Origin: Sporosarcina cyprini
GTDB lineage: Bacteria > Bacillota > Bacilli > Bacillales_A > Planococcaceae
Direction: 5' to 3'
DNA length: 64,000 nucleotides
NCBI RefSeq assembly: GCF_022048975.1
Contig: NZ_JAKMHX010000016.1
Location: 62,001-126,000 of the forward strand
Part shown: piece after piece, positions 34,455 through 43,009 of the stretch
Numbering within the stretch: the first letter of the stretch is position 1
Layout of the letters: each line of letters opens with the position of its first letter
Position numbers and translations under genes: made by a program
The notes under the pieces: model-generated
What the model was told of the DNA's origin: nothing
Databases searched by the model: none
What the model saw: the letters and a program-made list of their open reading frames with translations, nothing else

Positions 34455-36107
34455 ATGTTGAAATCCGAGAATGACAAAAGACTCGAATTGCCGGATATCA
34501 TGGATAGTCTCGAGAAGTATTATATGGTAACCCGTACGGATGGCGAGGGCTTGATTACATATGCAAACCGGAACTTCTTAGAAACAAGCAATTGGACACC
34601 TAAACGGATATTAGGAAAATCGTTTTGGCAAATGTTTTCGAATGACGAAGAAGGCCAAGAACAATCCCATGAAATATGGAGCCGTCTCTCTAGCGGAAGA
34701 TCCTGGTTTGGCACGACGAAGAAAACAACGCGCCACGGAGATCCTTATTTCGTTAAGATGGTCGCAGTTCCGTTCATGGATAATTCCGATACACTTTGCT
34801 CCGCCACATTTCTCGAGTTAGACGTGACAGATGACGTCGAGCTTCGTGAAAAACTGCAAGAAATCGCGTTCATCGACTTTGAAACTGGTCTCATGAGCCG
34901 TCATCGGCTGGAAACACTCGTTAATGAATATATCGAAAGCAAACGACATTTTTCATTTGTTTACATAACGATCGATCACTATTATACACTGAAAGATCAT
35001 AAGACGTACGACTCTGAACGGATTTTAATGAAAGAATTTACGAATCGGCTCAAGCGCTATTTCCAAGACAGTCCGATTGCGCGGGTCGGTGTAGGCCAAT
35101 TTGCTCTGCTCACTCCTTATGGGGATTGGTACATACAAGGATTCCTTGCATTTTTGAAAGAGCAGCCGATCTACATTGAACATACGGCATTGCCGCTCTC
35201 CATCAGCGGGGGAATTGTACGCTACCCTGAGGATCAGCAAACTTATACGCAGCTGATCACCGCAGCACTAGCCGCTACGAAGGAAATGACGGACAGCGGC
35301 GGCGGACGTATCGCCTCTTTGTCTGCAGAATCTCATAAGGGGCTGAACCGGCGAGCCTTGATCGACCGCAAACTGTTGACCGCTTTAGACCGGCGCAATT
35401 TGCAAGTCGTCTATCAGCCGCAGTACGATGTCGCCTCTGGAAGAATCAATCTCTATGAAGCGCTTGTCCGCTGGGAAGACGAGGAACTCGGATACGTCAT
35501 GCCGGATGAGTTGATTCCAATTGCGGAAGAGAACGGGCAAATTCATGCCATCGGTGCCTACGTGATCGAAGAGGCCGCCAAACTGGCCGCCGAGTGGGAC
35601 AAGGATAAGCGCAATATTTGTGTTTCCATCAACTCTTCCGTCCGGGAATTCAGTAAGCCGGATATGAAAAATACGATCTTGGATATCCTGCGGGACACGA
35701 ATTGTCCGGCGAACCGGATCCACTTGGAAATTACAGAGAAATTTGCATTTCAGGCAGAAGTCGAGAAGTCGATTATCCGGCAAATGCAAACGCTTCAAGA
35801 CTCCGGCGTACAATTTGTTCTAGACGATTTCGGGACAGGCTATGCTTCTTTCAGATATATGCAGAACCTGCCGATCTCGCGTGTAAAAATTGATCAAGTC
35901 TTCATTCAGGCGTTGACGACTCATCCGAAGACAAAGCAGCTTGTGGAAGGCATGATCCTGCTATGCAAATCAATGGGACTTACCGTCTCAGCTGAAGGTG
36001 TAGAAACGCAGGAACAATTCGATATGCTTATTGAAATGGGCGTCGATTCCATCCAAGGCTATTACATCGGCCAACCAGTAACACAAGATCAAATTACATT
36101 TGAATGA
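34455..36107 (+). CDS. PAS-degenerate GGDEF-EAL c-di-GMP phosphodiesterase
   Basis: 550 residues, soluble. A PAS domain covers about 18-125. A GGDEF domain (about 135-285) has VGVGQF at about 211-216 where RxGGDEF should be, so it cannot be a cyclase; it may bind GTP as a regulator. The EAL domain (about 300-550) has every catalytic motif: EALVRW (335-340), INSS, EITEK, DDFGTGYAS, KIDQ and AEGVET. It should degrade cyclic di-GMP in response to the PAS input. AAAGGGG precedes ATG. Monocistronic. Confidence 0.93.
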   Translation: MLKSENDKRLELPDIMDSLEKYYMVTRTDGEGLITYANRNFLETSNWTPKRILGKSFWQMFSNDEEGQEQSHEIWSRLSSGRSWFGTTKKTTRHGDPYFVKMVAVPFMDNSDTLCSATFLELDVTDDVELREKLQEIAFIDFETGLMSRHRLETLVNEYIESKRHFSFVYITIDHYYTLKDHKTYDSERILMKEFTNRLKRYFQDSPIARVGVGQFALLTPYGDWYIQGFLAFLKEQPIYIEHTALPLSISGGIVRYPEDQQTYTQLITAALAATKEMTDSGGGRIASLSAESHKGLNRRALIDRKLLTALDRRNLQVVYQPQYDVASGRINLYEALVRWEDEELGYVMPDELIPIAEENGQIHAIGAYVIEEAAKLAAEWDKDKRNICVSINSSVREFSKPDMKNTILDILRDTNCPANRIHLEITEKFAFQAEVEKSIIRQMQTLQDSGVQFVLDDFGTGYASFRYMQNLPISRVKIDQVFIQALTTHPKTKQLVEGMILLCKSMGLTVSAEGVETQEQFDMLIEMGVDSIQGYYIGQPVTQDQITFE

Positions 36108-36112
36108 TAGAG

Positions 36113-36140
36113 CGGAGTGCCTGCCGGGCACTCCGTTTTT
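36113..36140 (+). terminator. Terminator of the phosphodiesterase gene
   Basis: CGGAGTGCC (36113-36121) pairs perfectly with GGCACTCCG (36127-36135), then six T. Confidence 0.92.
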
Positions 36141-36202
36141 TAATTGAGAAAAAGGCTTATGATGGGATTATCTGAAATAAAAAAAGAGCCTCCTGGCCCC
36201 TA

Positions 36203-36652
36203 TCAAGTCGCTCTCCGTCGTTTTGAGCGGCCTCGATATAAAAGCTGGATGCTCACTTCTGCGAATACGAGCCCCATCGCGATGGCTCCGGAAACCATAA
36301 AAGCCTTAGACGCGAATGAAATCGCTGTGATGTAATCATTTTCGACGATATGGCGCATCGCATTGTATGCCATACCTCCCGGAACAAGCGGAATGATGCC
36401 CGCTACACTGAATACGATCATCGGCGTTCTAAACCGTTTAGCGAAAATGTGGGCGACGAGAGCTACAGCGAATGCTCCAAGAAACGACGCCTTGACCGCA
36501 TCTTCCGAAAACGTTTCACTGACACTGTATATGAGCCAGCCGGCCATCCCGACGACTCCGCAATAAAATAACATTTTCCGCGGCGCATTGAATATGATCC
36601 CAAACCCGATGGCGGCAAGAAAACTGAGCGCTGCTTGTATGATCCACGTCAT
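36203..36652 (-). CDS. Threonine/serine exporter, C-terminal half (YjjB/DUF3815)
   Basis: 149 residues with four to five hydrophobic helices, corresponding to the C-terminal domain of ThrE. Markers are GFGIIFNAPRKMLFYCGVVG at the start and IPLVPGGMAYNAMR (about 95-108), the PGG motif of this half. It acts with the upstream gene, which ends 16 bp before it, to export threonine or serine, or a dicarboxylate as in E. coli YjjPB. GAGGTG precedes ATG. Confidence 0.88.
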   Translation of the reverse strand: MTWIIQAALSFLAAIGFGIIFNAPRKMLFYCGVVGMAGWLIYSVSETFSEDAVKASFLGAFAVALVAHIFAKRFRTPMIVFSVAGIIPLVPGGMAYNAMRHIVENDYITAISFASKAFMVSGAIAMGLVFAEVSIQLLYRGRSKRRRAT

Positions 36653-36668
36653 TCAATACACCTCTTCA

Positions 36669-37409
36669 TTAGAAAGATAAAACAAGTGCGACGCCAGCGC
36701 CGATGGCAAACGCGGTCAGAAAAGCTTCCGCTCCTTTGGACAAGCCCGACATAAAATGGCCCGCCATCAGATCGCGCACCGCGTTAGTGATAAGCAATCC
36801 CGGCACGAGAGGCATGACGCCCCCGATGATAATTTTATCAAGTTCAATGCCAATTCCCGTTTTTATTGCAAAAAAGGCGACTAATGCGACGGCTAGTGCG
36901 GCCACAAATTCCGCAAAGAACTTGACGTTCGTCAATTCCTGAAAGAATGTCACGACGATAAAACCGATGCCTCCAGCCACTATAGCTGCCGCAACATCTT
37001 GCCACAATCCGTTGAATAACATGAGGAAGGAACCACTCGCAACTGCGGCCGCAGCAATTTGGAGCCAGAGCGGAAACATGACATTCGCCTTCTCGATTTC
37101 TTTCAACCGCTCGTAGGCCTGCTCCAGTGAGTATTCCCCAGTGGATAACTTGCGGGATACCGCGTTGACCAGTGCGATTTTTTCCAAGTCAGTCGAGCGG
37201 TTCGTAATTCTTATCAGCTTCGTATGATGAGGACTTCCCGGAGACAGAATTATGCCCGTCGGAGTGACAAAGCTATGGATGGCGGCAAGGTCCTGCGTCT
37301 TCGCCATGCGGTCCATCGTATCTTCCACCCGGTACGTCTCCGCCCCCGCTTCCATCATGAGCCGGCCGGCCAGCAAACAGCAGTCAATCGCCATTTCCTT
37401 ATCGCTCAT
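36669..37409 (-). CDS. Threonine/serine exporter, N-terminal half (YjjP/DUF1212)
   Basis: About 246 residues. A cytoplasmic N-terminal domain has the DUF1212 pattern LLAGRLMMEAGAETYRVEDT and FVTPTGIILSPG (about 48-60). It is followed by five helices (from about 115) with a VMPLVPGLLITNAVRDLM motif near 205. The start at ATG 37409 is chosen because GGGAGTGAGAG precedes it. It forms a two-gene operon with the DUF3815 half, so the transporter is split rather than fused. Confidence 0.88.
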   Translation of the reverse strand: MSDKEMAIDCCLLAGRLMMEAGAETYRVEDTMDRMAKTQDLAAIHSFVTPTGIILSPGSPHHTKLIRITNRSTDLEKIALVNAVSRKLSTGEYSLEQAYERLKEIEKANVMFPLWLQIAAAAVASGSFLMLFNGLWQDVAAAIVAGGIGFIVVTFFQELTNVKFFAEFVAALAVALVAFFAIKTGIGIELDKIIIGGVMPLVPGLLITNAVRDLMAGHFMSGLSKGAEAFLTAFAIGAGVALVLSF

Positions 37410-37490
37410 CTCTCTCACTCCCTGTTACGTTGTACTATCCATCTTATCGAAGAAGAAACGAAAATACAATTTGAGTTCGTGAAACGAAAT

Positions 37491-37524
37491 TAAAAAGCCA
37501 GAAGCATGGATGTACGCTCCTGGC
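37491..37524 (-). terminator. Terminator of the beta-propeller gene
   Basis: GCCAGAAGC pairs with GCTCCTGGC with one mismatch, followed on the minus strand by TTTTTAATTT. Confidence 0.8.
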
Positions 37525-37534
37525 CGAACATTGC

Positions 37535-39679
37535 TTACTTCTTGTCGTCCCACTTCAATTGCTCCAGCTTTTTAAACGTATTGAAATCATAGCTGTTCAA
37601 ATCGTTGTATGATACCGTAAAGAGCCGGTCTTTGCTATAGAGAAGGCGCTGCACTTGCGTTTCCCACTCCTCGTATTGCTGGCCCTTATCCGGTTTGCGG
37701 ACAAGGTCACCCTTTAAGACGATGCCCCGTTCCGGCGTTATTTCATAAATGAGGGCGCCTGCCCCTTTGAAATCGAGTTGATGCTGCTTGCCGTTCTCTC
37801 CATACACGCTGACCGGGAAGCCGTATAGATTGCGGCCCGCATGCTGGAACAGCGCCTTATGATCGTATTGCACCGGCGAATAGGTGCCTTCCCCTCCGAT
37901 TACCACCATATCTTTCTCTTTCGGGTTGGCAAAATCGGTGACATCAAAGAGGGATACTTTCATCCCTTTCGTGCGAATGAACGGCTCGCCGCCTGATGGA
38001 TTTTTCTCTGAAACAGTCTCATAACCAAATCCGATAAGATGATTTTCATCTAGTGGATGCAAGTAGTTGGAGAAGCCAGGGATTTTCAATTCTCCCAGTA
38101 CTTTCGGCTTTGCCGGGTCCGCCACATCGATGACGAATAACGGATCCGTTTCGCGGAACGTCACCATATAAGCTTTATCCCCCATGAAACGGGCTGAGTA
38201 GATGCGTTCTCCTTTTGCCAGATTCTCCACCGAACCAACCTGCTTCATCCCTTTATCTAAAACAAACAGATGGTTTTTGGATGGATTTTTTTCATCCCAC
38301 ATATTCCCTTCCGTCATGACGACACGGAAGTAGCCTTTATCCTCGTCCATTGAAAACTGATTCAGTACTGTCCCTTTCAGCTCAGCAGACCCTGTAAATT
38401 CGACCTTCACCCCATCCAGCGTGAACTTGAAAAATTGCGTATTGGCAGTTCCGGGATTCCAAATCATCGCCTTGGAATTATTCTGTTCAAAGTGGTATTT
38501 AGTCGCCGTCAAATAGAGATGGTCCTTTGACATATACAACTGATTGCTACTGCCGAGGTACCCCTTCGTTGATAGCTCGCTCTTCTCCGGGGAATGCAGA
38601 TCAATGGCTGTGACAACCGTATAAGAAGCTTCCGTCGCACCCGGCAGAATGGCAATATCCTCGTATGCCATATAGCCGAGATCTTTATCCGCTGTATCCG
38701 TAATCCGCGGACGCACAGTCGCCCCATCGATTTCCTCCAACGCCCAAAGCATCGGATACAAGTTGGTCACGATGTATAACGTGTCATCCGTCATGCGGGC
38801 ATTGCTGAGATAGCCTTCCGCTGAAACTTCCCTCAGCAATTTAGGCGCTGTCCGCTTCTTCATATCGTACAAACTGATCGTCGTCATCCCATTCATTGGC
38901 ATGATCTGATCCTGTGCCGCCAATTTCTTATCATAACGAATCATCTTTTCTCCAAGAACAATTAGCGTATCCTCTTGGATGAACAGCTGCGATGGATAGA
39001 AATCCTCTTCCATTTTTATGGAGGCAGCTTTCTTCATTTGGCCATTCCGGATATCCGTAATGCGCACAGTTCCTTCCGCAATGGTATAGACATAATCCCC
39101 GTCCGTCTTTACGATGTCCGGCTCATCAATCCCTTGCACTTGAACATTTGTTTCCGAGTGTCCTGAACTGCCGCTTGAAGCTTTGTCGCTACTACTATCA
39201 GATGCAACTTCAGCACTTTCATAAGTAACCTCTTCGCTTTGATTTCTACCTTGTAGATTTTTCGCCATATCAAAATACGCTTTTAAATCAGCTGCGGATT
39301 TTACAGTTTCGATTGATTCGTACATAGTGAATTTGATTTTATTTTGCTTGAAAGATTTCAAAAATGTTCTCGTGAGCGCCTGATCATCGATATTCAAGGC
39401 GTATTCGCCCGGCTCCAGCCCCTTCACTTGCAACTCCTTGCCATCCTTGCTCAAGACCAGTTTCGCCTTGACTTTCTTCCCTTGCTGGTCCGTTACATAT
39501 ACAACCTCTTTCTCAATTGCCTGCTTGCTCAGCGGAGCCGTAAATTGCACATTCCACCCATGCTCGACGAACGCACCTCCCGATGCAGCCATCCCCACTT
39601 TTTCAATCATGAAGGCGAAAATCATCACACCGATCGCCACCACACACGCTACGCTTAACCATCTGAACGGTTTCCTCAT
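37535..39679 (-). CDS. Secreted/anchored beta-propeller domain protein
   Basis: About 714 residues. One N-terminal hydrophobic segment (about 9-30) acts as a signal or anchor. A small domain (about 35-120) resembles a bacterial Ig-like module. A Ser/Glu-rich linker follows, then the marker NVQVQGIDEPDIVKTDGDYV (about 175-195) that opens the beta-propeller family (Beta_propel). The remaining 500 residues hold repeated strands such as YLYLTATKY and GDKAYMVTFRETDPLFVIDV. The function is unknown. ATG at 39679 with AAAGGG 9 nt upstream is preferred to an in-frame TTG. Confidence 0.85.
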   Translation of the reverse strand: MRKPFRWLSVACVVAIGVMIFAFMIEKVGMAASGGAFVEHGWNVQFTAPLSKQAIEKEVVYVTDQQGKKVKAKLVLSKDGKELQVKGLEPGEYALNIDDQALTRTFLKSFKQNKIKFTMYESIETVKSAADLKAYFDMAKNLQGRNQSEEVTYESAEVASDSSSDKASSGSSGHSETNVQVQGIDEPDIVKTDGDYVYTIAEGTVRITDIRNGQMKKAASIKMEEDFYPSQLFIQEDTLIVLGEKMIRYDKKLAAQDQIMPMNGMTTISLYDMKKRTAPKLLREVSAEGYLSNARMTDDTLYIVTNLYPMLWALEEIDGATVRPRITDTADKDLGYMAYEDIAILPGATEASYTVVTAIDLHSPEKSELSTKGYLGSSNQLYMSKDHLYLTATKYHFEQNNSKAMIWNPGTANTQFFKFTLDGVKVEFTGSAELKGTVLNQFSMDEDKGYFRVVMTEGNMWDEKNPSKNHLFVLDKGMKQVGSVENLAKGERIYSARFMGDKAYMVTFRETDPLFVIDVADPAKPKVLGELKIPGFSNYLHPLDENHLIGFGYETVSEKNPSGGEPFIRTKGMKVSLFDVTDFANPKEKDMVVIGGEGTYSPVQYDHKALFQHAGRNLYGFPVSVYGENGKQHQLDFKGAGALIYEITPERGIVLKGDLVRKPDKGQQYEEWETQVQRLLYSKDRLFTVSYNDLNSYDFNTFKKLEQLKWDDKK

Positions 39680-39820
39680 GCCATCCAACCCTTTCCAACT
39701 TTTCTTATACCATTAGACTCCTTTCCTTCAGTTACGTTTCACTTTTCTGAATCAAACATTATATTTCGTTTGAAAGAATATGATAGTCTTACTTCGAGGG
39801 ATAAAAAAGGGGGAATGATT

Positions 39821-41134
39821 TTGAAAGTGTTAACGCGTTGGTCCAACGCGATCATGGATCGCTATTTGCCGGACCCGTACATATTTGTCGCCATCCTGAC
39901 GATCGTCGTGTTTCTGCTCGGACTCGGTTTGACCGACTCCGGCCCGCTCGACATGGTCAACCATTGGGGGAATGGCTTTTGGAAACTGCTAGAGTTCACG
40001 ATGCAAATGGTCATTGTGCTTGTGGCTGGTCACGTACTGGCAAGCAGTCCCGTATTTAAGAAACTGCTGAGCACGCTGGCAGGACTAGCTAAGTCGCCTG
40101 GCTCCGCCATCTTGCTTGTGACAGTCGTTTCATTGATCGCCTGCTGGATCAACTGGGGATTTGGATTGGTTATCGGGGCTTTATTCGCAAAAGAAATCGC
40201 ACGGAAAGTGACAACTGTTGATTATCGCCTATTGATTGCAAGCGCTTACTCCGGATTTATCGTTTGGCATGGCGGGCTTGGAGGCTCCATTCCGCTTTCC
40301 ATCGCGACGGAAGGCCATCCATTTGAGAATATGATGGGTGTTGTGTCGACCTCTGAGACTATTTTTTCAACGTATAATCTCGTAATCGTCGGTCTTCTGT
40401 TCGTTACAGTCCCGCTGTTGAATCGTTTCATGATGCCGAAACGGGAAGACACGGTGACCGTCGATCCTGAATTGCTGAATGAGGAAATCATTGTGGAAGA
40501 AGAAGAGAAGCCGACACCCGCAAGCCGAATGGAAAACAGCTATATCCTATCGATGCTCATCGGCGCGCTCGGTGTAATTTATCTGATTCAGCACTTCATC
40601 GGCAAAGGGTTTGATTTGAATCTCAATATTGTCAATCTGATTTTCTTCATGCTCGGCATACTGTTCCACGGCACGCCGAAACGTTTCCTGGCCGCTGTCG
40701 CCAATGCGGTGAAAACAGCGGGCGGCATCATCATCCAATTTCCTTTTTACGCCGGAATCATGGGCATGATGGTCGCCTCAGGCCTTGCAGGCGTCATGTC
40801 GGAATGGTTCGTCAACATCTCAACGGAAACGACATTCCCGCTCTTCTCATTCTACGCAGCCGGTCTCGTCAACTTCTTCGTCCCATCCGGCGGCGGACAA
40901 TGGGCCGTACAGGCGCCGATCATGTTAGAAGCTGCCCAAACTCTCGGCGTCAGCTATTCGAAGACTGCCATGGCCATCGCGTGGGGCGACGCCTGGACCA
41001 ACATGATCCAGCCATTCTGGGCCTTGCCAGCACTCGCAATCGCAGGCCTCCGCGCCAAAGATATCATGGGATATTGTGTGTTCGTCTTAGTGTTAAGCGG
41101 CATTGTAATCAGCATCGGATTATATTTCTTTTAA
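39821..41134 (+). CDS. atoE: AtoE-family short-chain fatty acid transporter
   Basis: About 437 residues with some 12 membrane helices. It resembles E. coli AtoE: opening RWSNAIMDRYLPDPYIFVAI, then WGNGFWKLLEFTMQM, INWGFGLVIGALFAKEIA, a conserved HGGLGGSIPL segment (about residue 150), and FVPSGGGQWAVQAPIM near 355. It takes up short-chain fatty acids or similar carboxylates. The start is probably TTG at 39821, which has GGGGG at good spacing; ATG at 39815 lies only one base after that site. It ends in a terminator just before repeat array D. Confidence 0.9.
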   Translation: MKVLTRWSNAIMDRYLPDPYIFVAILTIVVFLLGLGLTDSGPLDMVNHWGNGFWKLLEFTMQMVIVLVAGHVLASSPVFKKLLSTLAGLAKSPGSAILLVTVVSLIACWINWGFGLVIGALFAKEIARKVTTVDYRLLIASAYSGFIVWHGGLGGSIPLSIATEGHPFENMMGVVSTSETIFSTYNLVIVGLLFVTVPLLNRFMMPKREDTVTVDPELLNEEIIVEEEEKPTPASRMENSYILSMLIGALGVIYLIQHFIGKGFDLNLNIVNLIFFMLGILFHGTPKRFLAAVANAVKTAGGIIIQFPFYAGIMGMMVASGLAGVMSEWFVNISTETTFPLFSFYAAGLVNFFVPSGGGQWAVQAPIMLEAAQTLGVSYSKTAMAIAWGDAWTNMIQPFWALPALAIAGLRAKDIMGYCVFVLVLSGIVISIGLYFF

Positions 41135-41143
41135 TTGATAGAG

Positions 41144-41178
41144 AGCCGGAGAGTCTGCGCGACTTCTCCGGCTTTTTT
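41144..41178 (+). terminator. Terminator of the AtoE gene
   Basis: AGCCGGAGAGTC pairs with GACTTCTCCGGCT with one bulge, followed by TTTTT. Confidence 0.88.
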
Positions 41179-41214
41179 ATTGTGTTGAAGACGGGTGGAC
41201 GTTAGTAACTGAGT

Positions 41215-41634
41215 GAACACCAGATTATCGGAATGAACGCCAGATAACCGGAGCGAACGCCAGATTATCGGAATGAACGCCAGATAACTCGGGCGAACGC
41301 CAGATTATCGGAATGAACGCCAGATAACTGGAGCGAACGCCAGATTATCAGAATGAACGCCAGATAACTGGAACGAACGCCAGATTATCGGAATGAACGC
41401 CAGATAACTCGAGCGAACGCCAGATTATCGGAATGAACGCCAGATAACCGAAGCGAACGCCAGATTATCCGGTCGAACGCCAGATTACCGGAATGAACGC
41501 CAGATAACCGAAGCGAACGCCAGGTTATCAGAATGAACGCCAGATAACTCGAGCGAACGCCAGATTATCCGGTTGAACGCCAGATAACTGGAACGAACGC
41601 CAGTATTACAAGCTGAACGCCAATAACATGAATT
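41215..41634 (+). repeat. GAACGCCA tandem array D (21 units, exact 20-nt period)
   Basis: Units start at 41215 and recur every 20 nt without slip to 41615. Two variants alternate: GAACGCCAGATTATCGGAAT and GAACGCCAGATAACYSGARC. The first unit (GAACACCA) and the last two are degenerate. It lies between the terminator of the AtoE gene and the 3' end of the convergent COG0523 gene. Confidence 0.95.
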
Positions 41635-41668
41635 CGCAAGTCAGTAATCGAGCTATGAACCTCAAACA

Positions 41669-42856
41669 TCAACCAGCCGACACAAATTTAGGAAGTTCAT
41701 CCTCAAAAGCCGACCAGTCCATCATCATCTCCTGCTCTGTCAGCAGGCATTTGTCTAACTGCATTTCAATTTCTTCCCGTTCCATGTCCAGTCCAATAAA
41801 TACGAGCTCCGTCTGCCTGTCGCCGTGCTGGTCATCCCAACGGCGCAATAGTTCGGGATCCTCATCGAGAATCTGTTGTTGCTGGCGTTTCGGCAAGGCA
41901 GCGATCCATTGGCCTGCGCCTTGGAATGTGATGGATGCGCCCGCTTGCGACAACAACCCCGCCATATCCGGGCGCGTGGCGAGCCAGAAAAAGCCTTTGG
42001 ACCGGACGATTTCACTCGGCAAATGAGACAGCCACTCCTGCCATCTTGCCGGGTGGAAGGGGCGTTTTCTTCGGTAAACAAAAGAAGTGATGCCGTACTC
42101 CTCTGTTTCTGGCACATGTTCTTCATTCAACTCTTTGATCCAACCGGCCCCTTGGCTGGATTTTTCGAAATCAAATAGCTTCCGGTCCAGCAGCTGCGAC
42201 GGCTCCACTTTTCCGAACTCCGTCAAAATGATTTCGGCATCCGGATTCATTTTCCGTAAAAACGCAGTAAATGGTTCTCGATAGCTTTCCTCAACCAAAT
42301 CCAACTTATTGACGACCAGAATATTGGCGAACTCCAATTGATCGACCAGTAAATCAGAGACATCCCGTTGATCATAAGGATCATCCGTATCCTTACGCTC
42401 CAGCAGCGTCTCCCCGCTTTCGTAGTCTTTCCAAAAACGAAACGCATCGACGACTGTAACCATGCTATCCAATCGGCACACCTTAGATAAATCTACTCCA
42501 ACTGCATCATCTATGTACGTGAACGTTTGGGCGACCGGTATCGGTTCAGAAATACCAGTCGATTCGATGACGATGTAATCAATATTTCCTGCCGCAGCCA
42601 ACTTCTCAACTTCGATAATCAAATCTTCACGAAGTGTGCAGCAAATGCATCCGTTTGTCAGTTCCACGAGTTTCTCCTCTGTGCGTGAAAAACCGCTGTC
42701 CTGAATGAGTGTCGAATCAATGTTAATTTCACTCATATCGTTCACAATGACCGCAATCCGCTTATCTTCCCGATTCGCTAATAAATGATTTAGTAATGTC
42801 GTTTTTCCTGCTCCTAAATAGCCGCTTAACACGGTAACTGGAATTTGATGTTGCAT
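41669..42856 (-). CDS. zagA: COG0523 (CobW/ZagA-type) zinc metallochaperone GTPase
   Basis: About 395 residues. The G domain has a P-loop [14 protein letters not shown] (about 10-23), the metal-binding GCICC motif (about 68-72), the ESTGISEP switch (about 95-102) and NKLD for guanine binding. The C-terminal CobW_C domain begins near residue 250 ([17 protein letters not shown]). The family delivers zinc to client enzymes during zinc starvation. ATG at 42856 follows AAGGGGCG, and a perfect Zur-box palindrome lies 12 bp upstream. Confidence 0.92.
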   Translation of the reverse strand: MQHQIPVTVLSGYLGAGKTTLLNHLLANREDKRIAVIVNDMSEINIDSTLIQDSGFSRTEEKLVELTNGCICCTLREDLIIEVEKLAAAGNIDYIVIESTGISEPIPVAQTFTYIDDAVGVDLSKVCRLDSMVTVVDAFRFWKDYESGETLLERKDTDDPYDQRDVSDLLVDQLEFANILVVNKLDLVEESYREPFTAFLRKMNPDAEIILTEFGKVEPSQLLDRKLFDFEKSSQGAGWIKELNEEHVPETEEYGITSFVYRRKRPFHPARWQEWLSHLPSEIVRSKGFFWLATRPDMAGLLSQAGASITFQGAGQWIAALPKRQQQQILDEDPELLRRWDDQHGDRQTELVFIGLDMEREEIEMQLDKCLLTEQEMMMDWSAFEDELPKFVSAG

Positions 42857-42867
42857 GTTTTCGCCCC

Positions 42868-42892
42868 TTAAATAGTAATCATTACTATTTAA
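42868..42892 (-). promoter_or_regulatory. Zur box
   Basis: A perfect palindrome: left arm TTAAATAGTAAT, centre C, right arm ATTACTATTTAA. It matches the Bacillus Zur consensus AAATCGTAAT-n-ATTACGATTT except that C/G at one symmetric position is A/T. It lies directly before the ZagA-like gene and about 118 bp upstream of the divergent DASS transporter. Confidence 0.9.
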
Positions 42893-43009
42893 ACATACAG
42901 AGTTGCAACCGAGTTGGCAAGTAAAAACTCTCCCTCTCTTTACCGTTTGCAAATATCATTCCAGGGTAATCTATTCACATAACAAGCATTTAGAAGGGAT
43001 TGATACTCG

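Noticed and set aside
36178-36202. Terminator downstream of the ThrE-like operon
   Set aside because: Only AGAGC/GCTCT arms of 5 bp can pair before the T run; too weak to list as a feature.
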